A DNA stretch of 64,000 nt from Henricia sp. BOLD:AAB3569 (taxonomy: Eukaryota > Echinodermata > Asteroidea > Spinulosida > Echinasteridae), in contig JBBELK010000441.1 in assembly GCA_037783545.1 (NCBI GenBank), positions 372,001 to 436,000 of the forward strand. Reading direction: 5' to 3'. A model generated the notes under the pieces. The model searched no databases. It was not told the DNA's origin and saw only the letters and a program-made list of their open reading frames with translations. Positions within the stretch are counted from its first letter, which is position 1, and every line of letters begins with the position of its first letter. A program made the translations under genes and the position numbers. Shown one piece after another: positions 21,186 through 35,000 of the stretch.

Positions 21186-21804
21186 TTTTTCCCCCTCAAC
21201 CCATGTTCGGATATATTATATTTAGGCACCTTACCAAATATTGCGTTCATTAGAGTTTTGTTGGCAAATGTTTGTATATAATTTTGCGACGTATTGACCT
21301 AATATAGTATTCAGTACATAATCTAATGACACATTCAATTAGCACAGATTGTGAAGATTTTTTTAAACTTCGAACAAATAGCATTGCTGTAGTTTTTCAT
21401 GTTTGACGACGTGATATATATTCCAATTCACATCTGTCCTGTATATATAACTTGGTAATAGATACATTTTAAATCATGAATATGTATAATTCTGCTTTGG
21501 TGTTTTCAGTCCTGACTAGATGTACATATACATTTCGGATTTTGTAACATTCAGCCTTTGAAATGATTAATTACTCGGTGGGAATTACTGGTTAAAATAC
21601 CAAAGAGCCGAATTTTGCATTTTGTTGAACTAATTCACAAAAAGCATGTATTCATTATCGTTGTTGGCCAAGTATCATACCTACTTTGCACACATTCACT
21701 GAATTGTATTCCGTTAAATTGTTGTCATTCATTTACTTTTTAAGCGAAAAGTTTGATCAGCTGTTTTTAACGATCAAACATTTTAAGGTGTGTGAGAGTA
21801 AATC

Positions 21805-22340
21805 CTATAGCGTACATCGATATTGCAACTGGAATCAACTAGTGGCAACTGGGCTGCGTTCCAAACACGCGAACATTGCAAACGTTTTCATCGTTCGCCA
21901 ACAACCGGTACCCGGCTTTCCATAGACGAGTGCACAAAAGCATTGTAACCAGTGGCGAACGTTGGCAACGTTCGCGTGTTTGGAACGCAGCCATGGTGTT
22001 TCCGGCAACTGGGAGCAACTGATCAGTTGCTTAAAAAGGTCGATGTGCGCGCACTTGCAACTGGAAAAATCCCAGTTGCCGCGAGTTGCTCATGTTCTAC
22101 TTTCTGACAACTAGGTTTTACCCAGTTGCGTCGATGTATGCGTACTTGCCACTGTCAGTTGTTCGTGTGCATCTGATCACGTGCGCGCACATCGACAGCT
22201 AGAAACAGTTGCTTCCGGTTGCAAGGTCAATGTACTCTATGCTTTATCGAGTTGCCGTGTCGATGTGCGTCCTCTGAAAATGTAAACATGGCTGAAAGCT
22301 ATCAGTCGAGTTGCTTCTAGTTGCTGATGTACGCTAGGCT
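21805..22340. mobile_element. Nested palindromes rich in GCAACTGG / CCAGTTGC
   Basis: Outer ends TATAGCGTACATCGATATTG and GATGTACGCTAGGCTTAA are roughly complementary. A tight inner hairpin at 21850-21995 reads GGGCTGCGTTCCAAACACGC ... GTGTTTGGAACGCAGCC. Short words of the type AGTTGC occur throughout. Confidence 0.6.
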
Positions 22341-22344
22341 TAAT

Positions 22345-23590
22345 TTGCTCAATTTCATAAAACCCGTAAACAAATGTTTTCTGCTTTAGCAGTGCACTAA
22401 AAAAAGCATTGTCAAAAACCTTTTTCTGGTGAAGCACTTAACGAGCCAAATCTCATTTCTGTGCATACTTGGGGAAATTCAAAAGAACCACATTTTAGAA
22501 TTGCAATAAACTGCTGAAGTTTCAAGAACAGTTACCTGTAATGCAAGCAATAACATCCATATGTCAAAAAGCAGACTATATATGCACAAACCAAAGGAAA
22601 TTCACTCGCAGCACAACCAAAATCGTGTAATTTTGCCTTCAAAGTGCGTTTTAATAACTAACCGTTGGGAACAGTTACATAACATAGATAAACGAGGCAC
22701 CTTTTAATGAGCACTGGATTAGTGATAGCAGTACTTTACTGTTTCAGACATTTTTGTCAATTTCTTTTGAACAAAAGTACTTCATAAGTTTTGTTTTATC
22801 AGTACGTTTAATTAATATCCAATTTGAAATAACAAACTAGTTTTTATATGAGTATGTAAATTTTTGAAATACCAGTTTTTAAACAAATTAAATGACTTGT
22901 GGTGGAGGTTTTCATAATTGAGTGCCTTAATCACTATTACTATCCGTAGAATAGTTTTTGTCCACCATAATATTAGGCCGAATACATAAAAAAAAACTAG
23001 CAACTGCTTATATAGAAGCACCGAGCATAAGCTCATCAAGCAGAATCAAAAGCAATTGCTTGAAAACACATTCATAACCATTTGCTTTGGCCGACAGCTT
23101 TTTCTTAAGCTTCCTTAGCAATTGCCTGGGGTTCTGAACAATGGCGCTATTCATCAAGGGGTGTACGTATTATGTAACGGCTTTGTATACATGCACAGGT
23201 TCACAAAACCAAGCTTGTTTTTATGTATAGGGCATACGTTTAAGCATGGAGGAAGGCTTCCTCCATGGTTTAAGCAACTGCTACTCTGTGAAGCTTTTGC
23301 TTGGAGGAAATTAGTTCTTACTTTTGCTATGTATAAGAATGCAAGTAAAAGCCAAGAAAAAGAAATTGCTAGTTTTCATGTATTGGGCCCATTGTCCTAT
23401 AAATTATTTCGAATACCAAAGTTGCCAACCCTCCTGGATTTCACAGCATTTGGAAAAAGACTCATTTTCTGAATCCCGAAATGGATAAAAACCATCATGG
23501 ATCGTCAATTAATGGAGATTTTCAGAGTGTCTACTCCAAAATCCGGGAAAGTTGGCAGCTGTATAATACATGTACCAAAGATGTTGCTTC
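22345..23590. other. No gene seen
   Basis: AT-rich sequence with a loose inverted arrangement of TTAAGC/GCTTAA words near 23080-23300 (AAGCATGGAGGAAGGCTTCC). The open frame at 23122-23472 has no recognisable domain, no splice logic and no coding-like composition, so I do not call it. Confidence 0.5.
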
Positions 23591-23765
23591 AAATAAGGGT
23601 CCGTCCATAAAGTACGTACGCACAACATGCCAACGTTTTAGACCAACCTCACCCCCCTTTACGCAAAATTTGTGACAGCACCTCATATCCTTTACATTGG
23701 GTGTACGCATTAGCTCTAATACACCCCCTCCGTGCGTGCGTACTTTATGGACAGCCCCTAGGGTG
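23590..23765. mobile_element. MITE with GTCCATAAAGTACG ends
   Basis: GGGTCCGTCCATAAAGTACG at the left and CGTACTTTATGGACAGCCCC at the right; about 175 bp. Confidence 0.75.
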
Positions 23766-23888
23766 CACAGAAGCCAGTCAACACATGAATGAAGAAATGA
23801 AAGTTTGCCGACACTTCACCACCCAGACTTTGTTCGACACGGCAGAGAGAATAATTGGATTACACGACTCCGCACCATCCAGCCACAT

Positions 23889-24087
23889 GGGGCCAATTTC
23901 ATGGCGCTGCTTAAGCGCTAGCTGAAAACGTGTGCTTACTGTAGCAGAAAAGTTGTGCTAACTTTGCGCATGCTTGGAAACGGGCATTGTTGCATCACCA
24001 GTGGTTAAGGTTACAGTCTCCATGAAATAGCCGGAGCCTCTATTAGCACAAACCGGCTGTTAAACAGCTCCATGAAATTGGCCTATG
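23889..24087. mobile_element. MITE, GGCCAATTTCAT family, copy 5
   Basis: CATGG GGCCAATTTCATGGCG ... CTCCATGAAATTGGCC TATGG. Confidence 0.75.
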
Positions 24088-24307
24088 GTCTCAACATCTA
24101 GAGGGAAATTATTACGGTAATGTTTCCACCCACTTTATGTTGTCCTTCCCCCGAGACCACTAATTGTACAGAGTGACTTCTGTAGGTGTCTTCATTGTAC
24201 CAAATGACGGATGCAGCCAATTGAAAGTCAAGGCATGGTGAGTTATCAAATTTGTGTTTTAGAACTTATACAGTTGAAGGTCAATAATACAACATTTTGC
24301 TTATAAA

Positions 24308-24709
24308 CCCGCCCTCGGGTTGACCTGGGATTCTCTTGCGCCGCGACGGAACACTCGGGTCACAAAACTGAACAAATCGTGCGAGTATCGCTAAACAAGC
24401 GGAAACTCAACACAACCATGTCACGCACGCTGTTTTGCTAAAGAAATCTTGATGCGCATCTAGTTTCCTTCCGGATTTCATAGAAATTGGCTGTGCAATC
24501 GGGATCACGTCGCAAAAGACAAGTTGAACAAGTTGAACTCTTGCGATTGTCGAATTATTTTAGCGCTGCCTGATGCCGGTTGTCGTCGGAACTACACTTA
24601 GGTCGCAAAACAATCGCCGAATGATTTTGATGCTGACTGGCGTAGCTTGGTCATAAAGACAGTCGCCACCTGTTCTGCACCGTCGCAAGGTTGACCCGAT
24701 CAGGGCGGC
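24308..24709. mobile_element. Probable inverted-repeat element
   Basis: GCCCTCGGGTTGACCTGGG at the left and GTTGACCCGATCAGGGCGGC at the right look like imperfect inverted ends; the interior repeats words such as GTCGCAAAAC/CGCGACG. Confidence 0.4.
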
Positions 24710-25194
24710 TTTACATGGAATTTATTTATGTCACAAATCCATGTTATTCTTCGTTTTCATCATAACCAGGCTCAATTACTTCATCTATGCGGCTGAAATT
24801 TCTACAAGGCAGTTTATCAACAAGCTTTAGTTATGATGCCATTTTTAACCTCTTCGCGACGGCGAACTGCATATGCAGTTTTAAGTGTCAGTATCTTGAT
24901 GAGGGCGGTTATACAGAATTAGCCCATGGGTCAGTACTACCAGGACAGAGCTGGTCTCTGAACTTGCTTGCTTGGGCTCAAGTTAGTTTTTGACCTGTGA
25001 CTGGACTTGGGAAATGAAATTTATTTACGACTTGAAATAAAAACTGGTTATCAAGTCTCCAACCACAGAGACATGTACATGTACTGTATTTATAACCAAA
25101 AACTGCAAGTCCAGTCTCGCGCTCCAGGGGAATAAATTGGAAAATGATTAGCCACTGCGAAGGGGTTAAACTTTTCCAGTCTTGGAATCTGTTT

Positions 25195-25691
25195 TTAAAG
25201 ATAGTATACATGATTGATAAACTGTTACAAATAGTTTTATCACCCTGTGTGATTGAAGATATGCATGATTAAAACCAACCTGAGCAAAAATCAGCTCGGT
25301 ACTTCGTCTAACTTTTGAGAAAACAGTCAAAAAAGGGTTAGTTTGCAGTCATTTCGCCCTGAACCACGGCCTGTGCGCGAAGTGGAATGGGGCGAAATGG
25401 TTTTAGGGCAAATTGAATTTCCGTCTCATGAGACGAAAACTAATTGTTTTTCTAATTTCTCATAGACTATATATAGTTGACGCTACTCGAGCCCTTTGGC
25501 AGGAGACGTTGTGACCAATGGACAATATAGGTTAAATTCTCGAAATTTGTCTCAGCCATCCTGCCCGATCGCACTTCAGACAAAACCAATTTAGGGGAAG
25601 TTTTCTACGGTCATGTTTATATTGTGTACAGTAAGTTAGGCGTAAATCTGTGCACATTTTCGAGATTACCAATGATGTATACTGCCTTTAA
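25195..25691. mobile_element. TTAA-flanked MITE of about 450 bp, copy 2
   Basis: TTAA AGATAGTATACATGATTG ... ACCAATGATGTATACTGCCT TTAA. Confidence 0.75.
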
Positions 25692-25892
25692 GTTTACTCT
25701 TTATCACTGTTCAGTGCCTTACAAGAACAACCGTGAATCACATACTTTTTTTGTACAAACTATGCTTTCCACAGAACAATCACACATGCACAAAATTCCA
25801 CATTAGTGCCATGATTTCAAGCCAAGTAAATTTCCTCTTATAATTATGCGCATTGTTCAGGTTTTGTAGAAGCTCCGCCCCCTTTTCACTGC

Positions 25893-26065
25893 CAGGGGCG
25901 GATCCAGGATTTTGAAAAGGGGGGCGTGAAATTTTTAAGCATGAAATGCTGATGACAATGAAATAGCGAGCGCGTAGCCCTAACGGCTTCTAGATGGATT
26001 CTAGATGCTCTGTGGTGCGATCTGGGGCAATATTTAACCACTTTAAGCAGGAAAAGTGGACTGCA
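25893..26065. mobile_element. hAT-like MITE (CAGGGGCGGATCCAGG), left part
   Basis: CAGGGGCGGATCCAGGATTT through GTTAAATATTGCCCC-complement sequence, as in 41587 and 53054, but lacking the opposite terminus. It abuts the last RRP1 exon, so the RRP1 3' UTR would run into it. Confidence 0.75.
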
Positions 26066-26082
26066 ACATGACATAACCAAAC

Positions 26083-29000
26083 CTATTCCTGATCCTGCTT
26101 CGGTAATTTAATCCTAGAAGATCTTCGAACAACCGACCAAGCACTTGGAGTTCGACCAGCTCTGGAAGCAGACTTAGCGCTGGCCTTTTTCAGGACAGGT
26201 GAGCCAGTTTTATCTGCAGCCAACTGCGATGCTTTAGCGCTCGATTTCTTTGACGTGGTGGCGGCAGTTCTCTTTGGCGGGCGGACCCTGGGGCTGGGAG
26301 TTTTGAGGGCGGATTGTACGGGCTTCTTTCGGCTGTCAAACGGTATAGCTGGACTGGATTCAAGCTGTTTCATGTAGTCCTTGGAACCTGTTTGAGATTG
26401 GAAAATTGCAAGTATTATATAACTATTTTAAATTACAGCATGTTTCTACTGAGCATTCTGTATTATTTTACCTGCTATTTTTGCCAGTAGCACGGAAAGC
26501 TATTCGGGTCACATGCATTGCATTCTACGCTGCGTGTATGTCCACTGTACCCAGCAAATGTTACACGAATATTTACACGTGGTGTTCTGTGGCGGAGCGG
26601 TCTAGTGGATCGTATTCAAAACCTGGGTTAGTTCCAAAGGTAGTGGGTTCGAATCCTAGTCCATCCGTGGTGTGTGTACCCTTGGGCAAGGTACTTTGCC
26701 ACGCATTGCTTCTCTCCACCCAGGAGCAAAATGGGTACCTGAGAGGGTAGCGAATGTTGATGTGTTTGATTAACCGTTGAGCGCCTAAGGCAGCCGGGGC
26801 TGTATACTCCCCTGGGAGCTGAGATGGTATATGAAGTGATTTAATGGAGCCCTATGATCAGGGGTAATGATAGTGTAGGCATCTTGATCGGTATTTCCTC
26901 GGATAAGTGCGCGGTATAAATCCATATCATTATCATTATATGTTTCTACTGTGAAAGACAATTGGTATTACATCGCATGGTCCATCTGGAGAGATGGTTA
27001 ACGGCATTACATACCATAAAAAAGTTTGTCACTCCATCGTGTTTCTACTGGGCCCGAGAAACGGTTCTACTCTGAACCACCTGGCATTAACTGGGAAACA
27101 CGCAGTTACAAATGTTAAAAGATCATGTTCGTGGCTACGGGAAAAAGTTATTTTTTCTCTACAAAATATCACCACATGAAATGCCTGAAACCGTGAGAAG
27201 TTTCTTATCTTTTCTCACCATGTGCTTTGTTGAGACCCAGGGCAATCTTGACCCGTTTTCTAGGAGTTGGCTGGTCCGCGTCGGTGTCTTCAGAGAGCAG
27301 AGAGGGTAGCTACAATTAAACAAACAGGAACATGATAAACTACAGTCGTTCCTTGATAATAACAGCACTGTTAATACAACATTCTACTTAAAAACTATTT
27401 TTTTTATAAGTCCCAATTTCTTGATCTTACTCTGATAATACAAAATTCCTGTTAAAACTTCCAGCAGTACTTACAGCAAAATGCACCCAAAGGCAGCACT
27501 AGGCTTACCTTTATTTGGAACTTTTGTAGCAAGGTCAACATTTTACCTGTTTTTTTCCGGGTCGTGGCTCCGTTTGAGGCTCTTTGTCCGTCCTAACTGC
27601 TCTGCGTCTAACCAATGCTGGTGGCGTCTGCACCTTCTGGAAAACAGCAAAGGGCTGTCTCGACTTTTCTTTTTTCTTTCGCTTTTTGCCTGAGTCAAGT
27701 TGTGTTGGTCTGTTAGTGGCTACTGCTAAGCTTGGAGTGCCCATAGAATCTTGTGAAGTGGATTTTTCGTCGTCTTGATCAAGACCGAGCTGAAGTTGCT
27801 CTTTGATGCCCGTGTCAACCTTTAGGTTCTTTATTTCGATTCCATCGGTGGTATCTTCAGTGTCCTTAAAAGACGACGAACCATCTTCATTCATCTCACA
27901 AATGTCCGGCTCCTGACTGCTTTTCTCAGTTATAAAGTCTCCAGAGACTTTTGTCTTGGTAGATAATCCATCTTTTCTCTCTTGGACATCTTTTTCCAGA
28001 ACTTGTTGGGTCGCACTCCAAGATTCTACTTTTTCACCCATCACTTTGGTCTCGGCCCGATCACCCAACTTTCTCTTCTTTGCATTTTTCTTCTTTTTGA
28101 CAACACCATCTGGCTTATCAAAGTAAATTTCTGAACTTGCTTCCATCTCAAAGTCTTCATTTTCTGTTACAGTTGAGTCATTCAAGTTTTCATGTGCGGC
28201 CTTCTCCATTTTCAGAGTGGCACGATCTTCCAAAGAAATGCTTCCATTTTCTTTGTCACAACTTGTTTCTTCCGTCGTCAATCCATCTCTCTCTTCAAGA
28301 CAAGTTGTCTTAGATGCGCTTCTCGTTTCTTCATCGATATTAACCCGTTTCTTTTTTCTCCTACGTCTAGTTTTCTTTTTCTTTTCAACTTTTTCGTCAT
28401 CATCTGAATCATCCAAGTCATCTTCATCCGAGCTTCTGTCGTCAAATCGCTTCCTGACATGAACTTCTATTTCTGTCTTTGCTGCTATAGCTAGTCTTTT
28501 CTTCCTGGCTTTTTCGCCCCCTCGTCGAGTAATTTTCTTCTTTTTCACCCGCGGCATGCGATTGCCAAACGTTAATTCCTTCTCATCGTCGTCATCTTGA
28601 TACTCCATCAACGATTCCACGTTGTAATCGGGGAATATTCCTTCCTTCAAATCTCTGAATCTGAAATGAACAATATAACAGGGTTGTTACAAAGTCATTT
28701 TCCGCCAAATTTCTTGAAAAGTTTAATGCAAAATATGTGGACCATTAAGTTACTGTAATGTTATTCTTTTATCAAACGGTCTATCGTAAAAAAATTTGCA
28801 AAACTGAAACCAGTTCATGAATTCAACTATGACCTACTTTTTAACCATGGCATACACCTTTCGTCTGACTCCCCCAGGGGTAGTTGGCTGGCTGGCTAGA
28901 GCGAACAACCGATCCGCAATAGCTTCGTAGTCATACTAAAATAAAGCACAAAGGAATAAGAATTGCAACAATGTACACATTATAGCCACATTGGCTGACC

Positions 29001-32000
29001 CTCAGACATGCACCGCATAAAATTACAATGTATACAGGAACTCAAAGGGGAGACTCCAGAAGCGCTGTTCCCTGGGGCTATTTCTCTGTCAGGCCATTGG
29101 TTGCAAACAGCTGTTTACATTGTGTCACTAGGCCAGAAGTATAGGATGATAGCTTCTATCATGCAGGATACACAAATGAATGGGGCTGGGCTTGAGGCCA
29201 AGATTTCCCAGGCAAAGAGTTAAAGGGGAGACTCCAGAAGCGCTGTACCCTGGGACTATTTTTCTGTCAGGCCATTGGTTGCAAACAGATGTTTACATTG
29301 TGTCACTGAGCCTGAAATAGGATGATTGATAGCTTCTATTATGCAGGGTAGACAATAAATGGGCCTAGGCTTGAGGCCAAGATTTCCCAGGCAAATAGTT
29401 AAAGGGGAGATTCCAGAAGCGCTGTACCTTGGGGCTATTTCTCTGTCAGGCCATTGGATGCAAACAGCTGTTTACATTGTGTCACTGGGCCTGAAGTATA
29501 GGATGAATGATGGCTTCCATTATGCAGGGTAGACAATGAATGGGGCTTGGCTTGAGGCCCAGCTTTCCCATGATCAGCCTGAATGGTGAGTGAACTCGAC
29601 AATAGAGCTTCTGCACCAGCAGCCATGACAGGGGGCAGGATTTCTTATTTAAATGATGTAACGATGAACCACAAAGCAACTACTCATGCATGACACATGG
29701 TAACAATGTGACCGCCACCCTGTCATGGCTGCCGTGCAAAGGCTCTATAAAGGTGATTCCAACCAAAATAAAAAAATATCGCTTCTTTTTCATACCTTAA
29801 GCTTTGGGAATTTTTTTTTCTTCTTTTCCTTTTCCTCTTTGCTCTTTTCTTTATTTTCCTCCATCTTTTCGCCATCCTCCTCCCCAGAATCGATTCCTTC
29901 ATCCTCCTCCGAGTCCTCGGCAAATCCAACTTCCGACTCATCCACAATGTCTTGGAAAATACCTCGCAGGATGACTTTAACGAGGGTGTGGCTGGATTGC
30001 AATTAGGAGGGAAATGAATGACATCAAAAGATGGTAATTTACAAATTTACCTAAAACTGATGAAATAAGCAATAGTTCTTAAAGGCTTGATGAAGTGAAA
30101 ATGATCAACTAATTTCTTACATAAAACAAATTACTACAAGCAGAACACTGCAAACTCGGACTTGTTATTCACAAAGAAATTTTCTTTTTAAGCCTTGACA
30201 TGCGAGGGTGCTGCTCATAACTACTCATGGAACAGAAAAGTCATTAAATTCAGTAAAATTGATAGGAACATGTCAAAACTAGCCATCTAGGATATTTTTA
30301 GGAAATACAGTAAACTCCGGCTAAGTCAGCACTCTTGGGACCCGGAAATCTGTGCCGACTTACGCGAATGCCGACATCTGCCATTTTACCGACTTACACA
30401 ATGTTACACAAACGGCCTATGCATATAGTTAATTGCAGCATGAAGGCTTTGATTTACCTTGGTTTAATCTCCTTGTTTTTGGGGTCGATTCCAGCAACGA
30501 AATCCTTAATTGATTTATGTCAACATCGTGTTTTTATGGACACGCTAAATACGCGCGCGAGCACGTGTGAAGTTCTACATGTAACTACATGTACATGCAT
30601 CATTCAATATGCGATGACCCCCAAAATGGAAAGTGCGCATGCGTAAAGGGGAAACCTCTTTTTGAGTGCACGCAATATCACACATGGCCTGGCTGTAACA
30701 TGACACCGATACACTGGCGACCAAGGTCCGTGCGTGCCAATAAACAGACGTCAGTTAAGCAGTGTTTGTCTTTTCACTCGACACTTCTTGAAAACCGCAG
30801 GGAAGGAAATCGATGCCATTGTGTTTTTTTTTTTTTTAATAACATGCATTGTAGAGTGACCTAGACGATCGTCGGACGGCCGACTTGGCCGGAGTTTACT
30901 GTAGTACCAATGATTCAGATACATGTACACTTCAAAGTGAGGGGAACCTGTTCAAATTATTTGTCATTATTTGAAAAACTAATTATACTTATTCATCAAA
31001 ATTAATGTTTTTTTAGCGACCCTTATCTGACTGGTTAGTAACTTGTAATAACTTACTTGCGAGTTGTTGTCACTAACACACAGAATGGGTCCAGCAGCTT
31101 CATCAGTAGATCGTTGGGAATTGGCTGTGGGAAAAAAGGGAATTTTTCAGGGGTGTGAGTGGAGAATCTGAAAAAATCTGAAACTGCAATCGTGAAGCTG
31201 AAATTGCGAAGCCTTAACAGTGTGGGGTTCGGGGCCCACTTAAGTTGCACTGACATCTTAATGAACTAATGTCCCCAGTTGGTGCATTTTATGGCTTCCA
31301 GAAAGAAATTTTGTACTGAATGCTGGCTTGCACATGGTGTGCGCTAGCAAGTGGCAAGTACCGTACTGTAGACAAAAAGTGGAAAATAAAATCAACGCTT
31401 ACGCATGGGGGAAAAAAGCAGAAATATGTCGGGAGAAAAAAAACAGCTAAAATTACATTTTGGTACATTAAAACAAAATCTGAAATCAGATAAAAATCTG
31501 AAATTTCACACCCCTGATTTTTAGAGGCCACCGACTGTTTCAGTGTTATTATTATTATTTTGTGGCTGTGCTCATTTGTATTTTGCTCAACTCTTGTTCC
31601 CCACAAATGCATACCTGCAAACTAGTCCGATTTTATCGTATTTGTTCCGATTTTTTAGATTTTTTTTTTTGTTAGTTTTTTTTCTTTTACTGATATCTAA
31701 ATCAAAATGTTAACCAGTAACATCTATAGGCAAACTAATTAAAATATTGATGGGTGCAAATTTTTTATTTATTTATTTTTACCAGCTGTTCTGAACACCT
31801 TGCGAGCTCATCTCTGTATACATCAACAAAATGATAGCGCAGTCCGTCAGGCGATGCCTCTGGGTCTGTACTCAATGGCGTTTTGCACAGTACTGCTAGA
31901 AACTGATCGACCAAACTAGATGACACAAGAAAAAAGTACAGTAACTCGCGTTACTCTTCAGTATGTGCGGAGTTGCATACCAGCGGGTAATAGTCATTAA

Positions 32001-35000
32001 GTTTATTTTTGCACCTCCTGACCCACATACTGTCTTTGTGATTGTTGTTTATTACTGCTATGTTCACTTCATGTTCTTTTTCGTTGTTTATATACATGGG
32101 TCTTTCCACAGTAATGGGGTACATTTGAAAATAGGTCAATAATTCCTTTCAGATGTCTTTAGTTTATCTAAGAATTAAAGAAATGTCCTTGTTTTGTTCT
32201 CAGGAGATAACTTTTGCCTAAAAAGGTAAGAAATTGCTGCCACAACATACATTTTTGAAAAGCAAGTGTACAAATTTTCCTATTACGTAGGTAACGTGGA
32301 CAGACCATTTTGTGACATTTTTTTCTGTCTTTGTTACATACGTAATAGGAAAATTTGTGCACGTGGTTTTCAGAAATGTATGTTGTAGGACTATTTTTCT
32401 AACTCCTTCGTGCAAAAGTTATTTCCTCAGTTTAGCTGGATAATTTAAAAACAAAATTAAGACATTTGAACTGAACTGGGACCTAAGATCTTGTATGTCA
32501 CAGAAATGTACCCCATTACTGTGGAAAGAGCCACATGTATGTCCCCTTTATGTGTTTATTGTTTGAATTTCATGTAATGTTGTATGTTGATTGGGTCAAA
32601 TAAATAATGATAATAAGTTTATAACACCCCCTGATATAAAGCTCTTCTCGGTATAAAGCTCCTTTTTTAAAAGTCCCAGCCATTATTCTCTGCATTGTGT
32701 ATGCATTGGTTATAGCACTCAATGGATATAAAGCTCAAATTATTTCGGTCCCTTGAAGAGCGCTTTAATGACAGTTTACTGTATATACATGTTACACAAC
32801 TAGTGCTGTACATGTAGTTGGGGTGGAACATCCTATCAGCTGAGCTTTGATAATAAGAGGATTTGTCATTGGAGGGGGCTGTCTGACACAACTTGTCCCA
32901 TGATGCCTACTTATAGTGCAAAATCACGCTTGCATTTTGTTATGGTCATCCAGTGAGTCGATGACGTCATCGTACTGATAATCCATAGCCCTGTGTATTG
33001 ACATTTAGGGCAATCCTATCAAATGCTGGTTGCCCAATTTGTTTTTATTTTAGAAGAGAAAACAAAGAAAACCTTGCCCTCCTCCCTGAGTGCACCACTG
33101 GAGCACTGTTAACATTCTTGATAAAACAATAAAAATTGGTCCCAATCCTTTGTTCTTTATTGCTTTCATTCTGATAATACAAAGTTCATGTTATTGATCG
33201 CTTTCGATGACGTAAAACATCCGGGAATGTGTGGTGGGCAACAGTTTCGCGCGTACACGCGCGCGCCAATAGACGCACATGAACACGCGTAAAAAATACT
33301 CACCAGCGTATTTTCATTCGAAGATGCCGCACGCGGGCGTTGTGATACGTTTAAATTATTGAGCATGCACTCGGCTTGTAAAAACGAAAGTGCTTTTAGT
33401 TGAACGCGATTTTTAGCCTGAAGAAATGCGTTTTTATCTTTCTCGATACAACAGCCATGGCGCAACAACATAAAGCAAGGTCAAGCAACAGAGGTAAGTG
33501 CAATAAATGCGCTTTTCTTGCTCTTTTTGCCGGCTATTACTAGAGCCACGTGGGTCGTGAAAAATGCCCACCAAAATGGTTGATGGAAGGCGTGACGTCA
33601 CCGGAAAGCAATCAATAACAAGGTAATCTGCAAAGTCATCAGGAACTCTTAAAGGCACAGGCTCGTCAGCAATGCGCGCGCGCCAAATTCGTGCCACGAA
33701 ATACGCAGCTCCGTGCCTATTCTTCTTCTTCTTCTGCCTATGTGTTTGATATTGGTCATTTACCTTTCTTCCCAGTTTCGATTTCTCAAGAAGACAACGG
33801 CTTGACAATAGCAACGACGAATGAACTGAAAAATAAAAACAATTACAAATTAGTGTTGATTTAAAATATTTAGAAATTGCACAGGAATTTGAAAAAAACA
33901 ATGTTTTAATACACACTGTCTTGCCTTGATGGCTCCTGTTTTTATGGGGGAAAGTGTCCGGTGTTCATTCTGTACATTCGGATTTCCAATACTCACCATG
34001 AAATATTTGTCCATTCTTAGTCTGTCAATTCCAATCCATTCTCTTTTCATGGTCAGCAGGAACGCATCAAAGTAGGCAAATGCTGTAAAGAAGACATTTT
34101 ATTTATTTCATTTTTTCATTTTAATGGGTTTAATGAACTTCAATTCGCAGTTCGTAGGCTAAATTGCATGAAGCTTACAAGTGTCTTCCACCTATACATC
34201 GAGATACATGTACCGTACATAGGTGGGTGGCGCCATTGGCATCCGATGGCCAGAGACACCGGGGAATCCCCCAACTCTTCACGAAAGAATTCTCTGGTCT
34301 CTTTTAAGTGCGTTACACAACACTGGACCAACGCCTTTACATCCCTCCTGAAGGATGGAGCAAGTGTGATTAAGTGCCTTGCACAAGGGTACAGGTAACC
34401 CAACCGGATAAATTATTAGGACTGGAAAACTTACAAAAAGCATTATCTCCATGTGTGATTGAGGATGATAAAAACCAACCTGTGCATAAGTCAAATCAGT
34501 ACCTCATCTACTTGTACGTCCCAAGAAAACAATGAAAAACTGTCCATGCTTTCAAGAAATTGTTCAAAGACACCGTCCTATTTAGACTGGTTCCCTGGTT
34601 ATATTGCATGGGGGTGGGGGAGGGGGGTGGGGGTTCAGGTTCCCTACCTCCTTTAGGTGTTGCAAAGCTATGAATGAGGTCAGCAATCTTATCCGCAAGT
34701 TCTTCCTGCACAACGGGCTTGTCACACATCCACATGCAGTAAAATAGACCTTTCCACAGACGCAACATCTCTGCCTCCATATTTGTTCCTGCATAAGACG
34801 CACATCAACATAAAGGGAAGAATTGATTTTTTATCCGACCTGTCACCGTATCTTCACTTAAAATTAAATGTAAAAAACCCATGATTTTCCTTTTATATCC
34901 ACAAAGCATTGAGATGATCATGACGCATTGTTGGACACCTCACAACACATTGTGAGTCTATTTTTAGCAACACGTTGCAGAAATAGTGTTCTGATTAGAT

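Noticed and set aside
23122..23472. 116-codon open frame
   Set aside because: No domain, no splice context; the surrounding sequence is repeat-like with inverted words.
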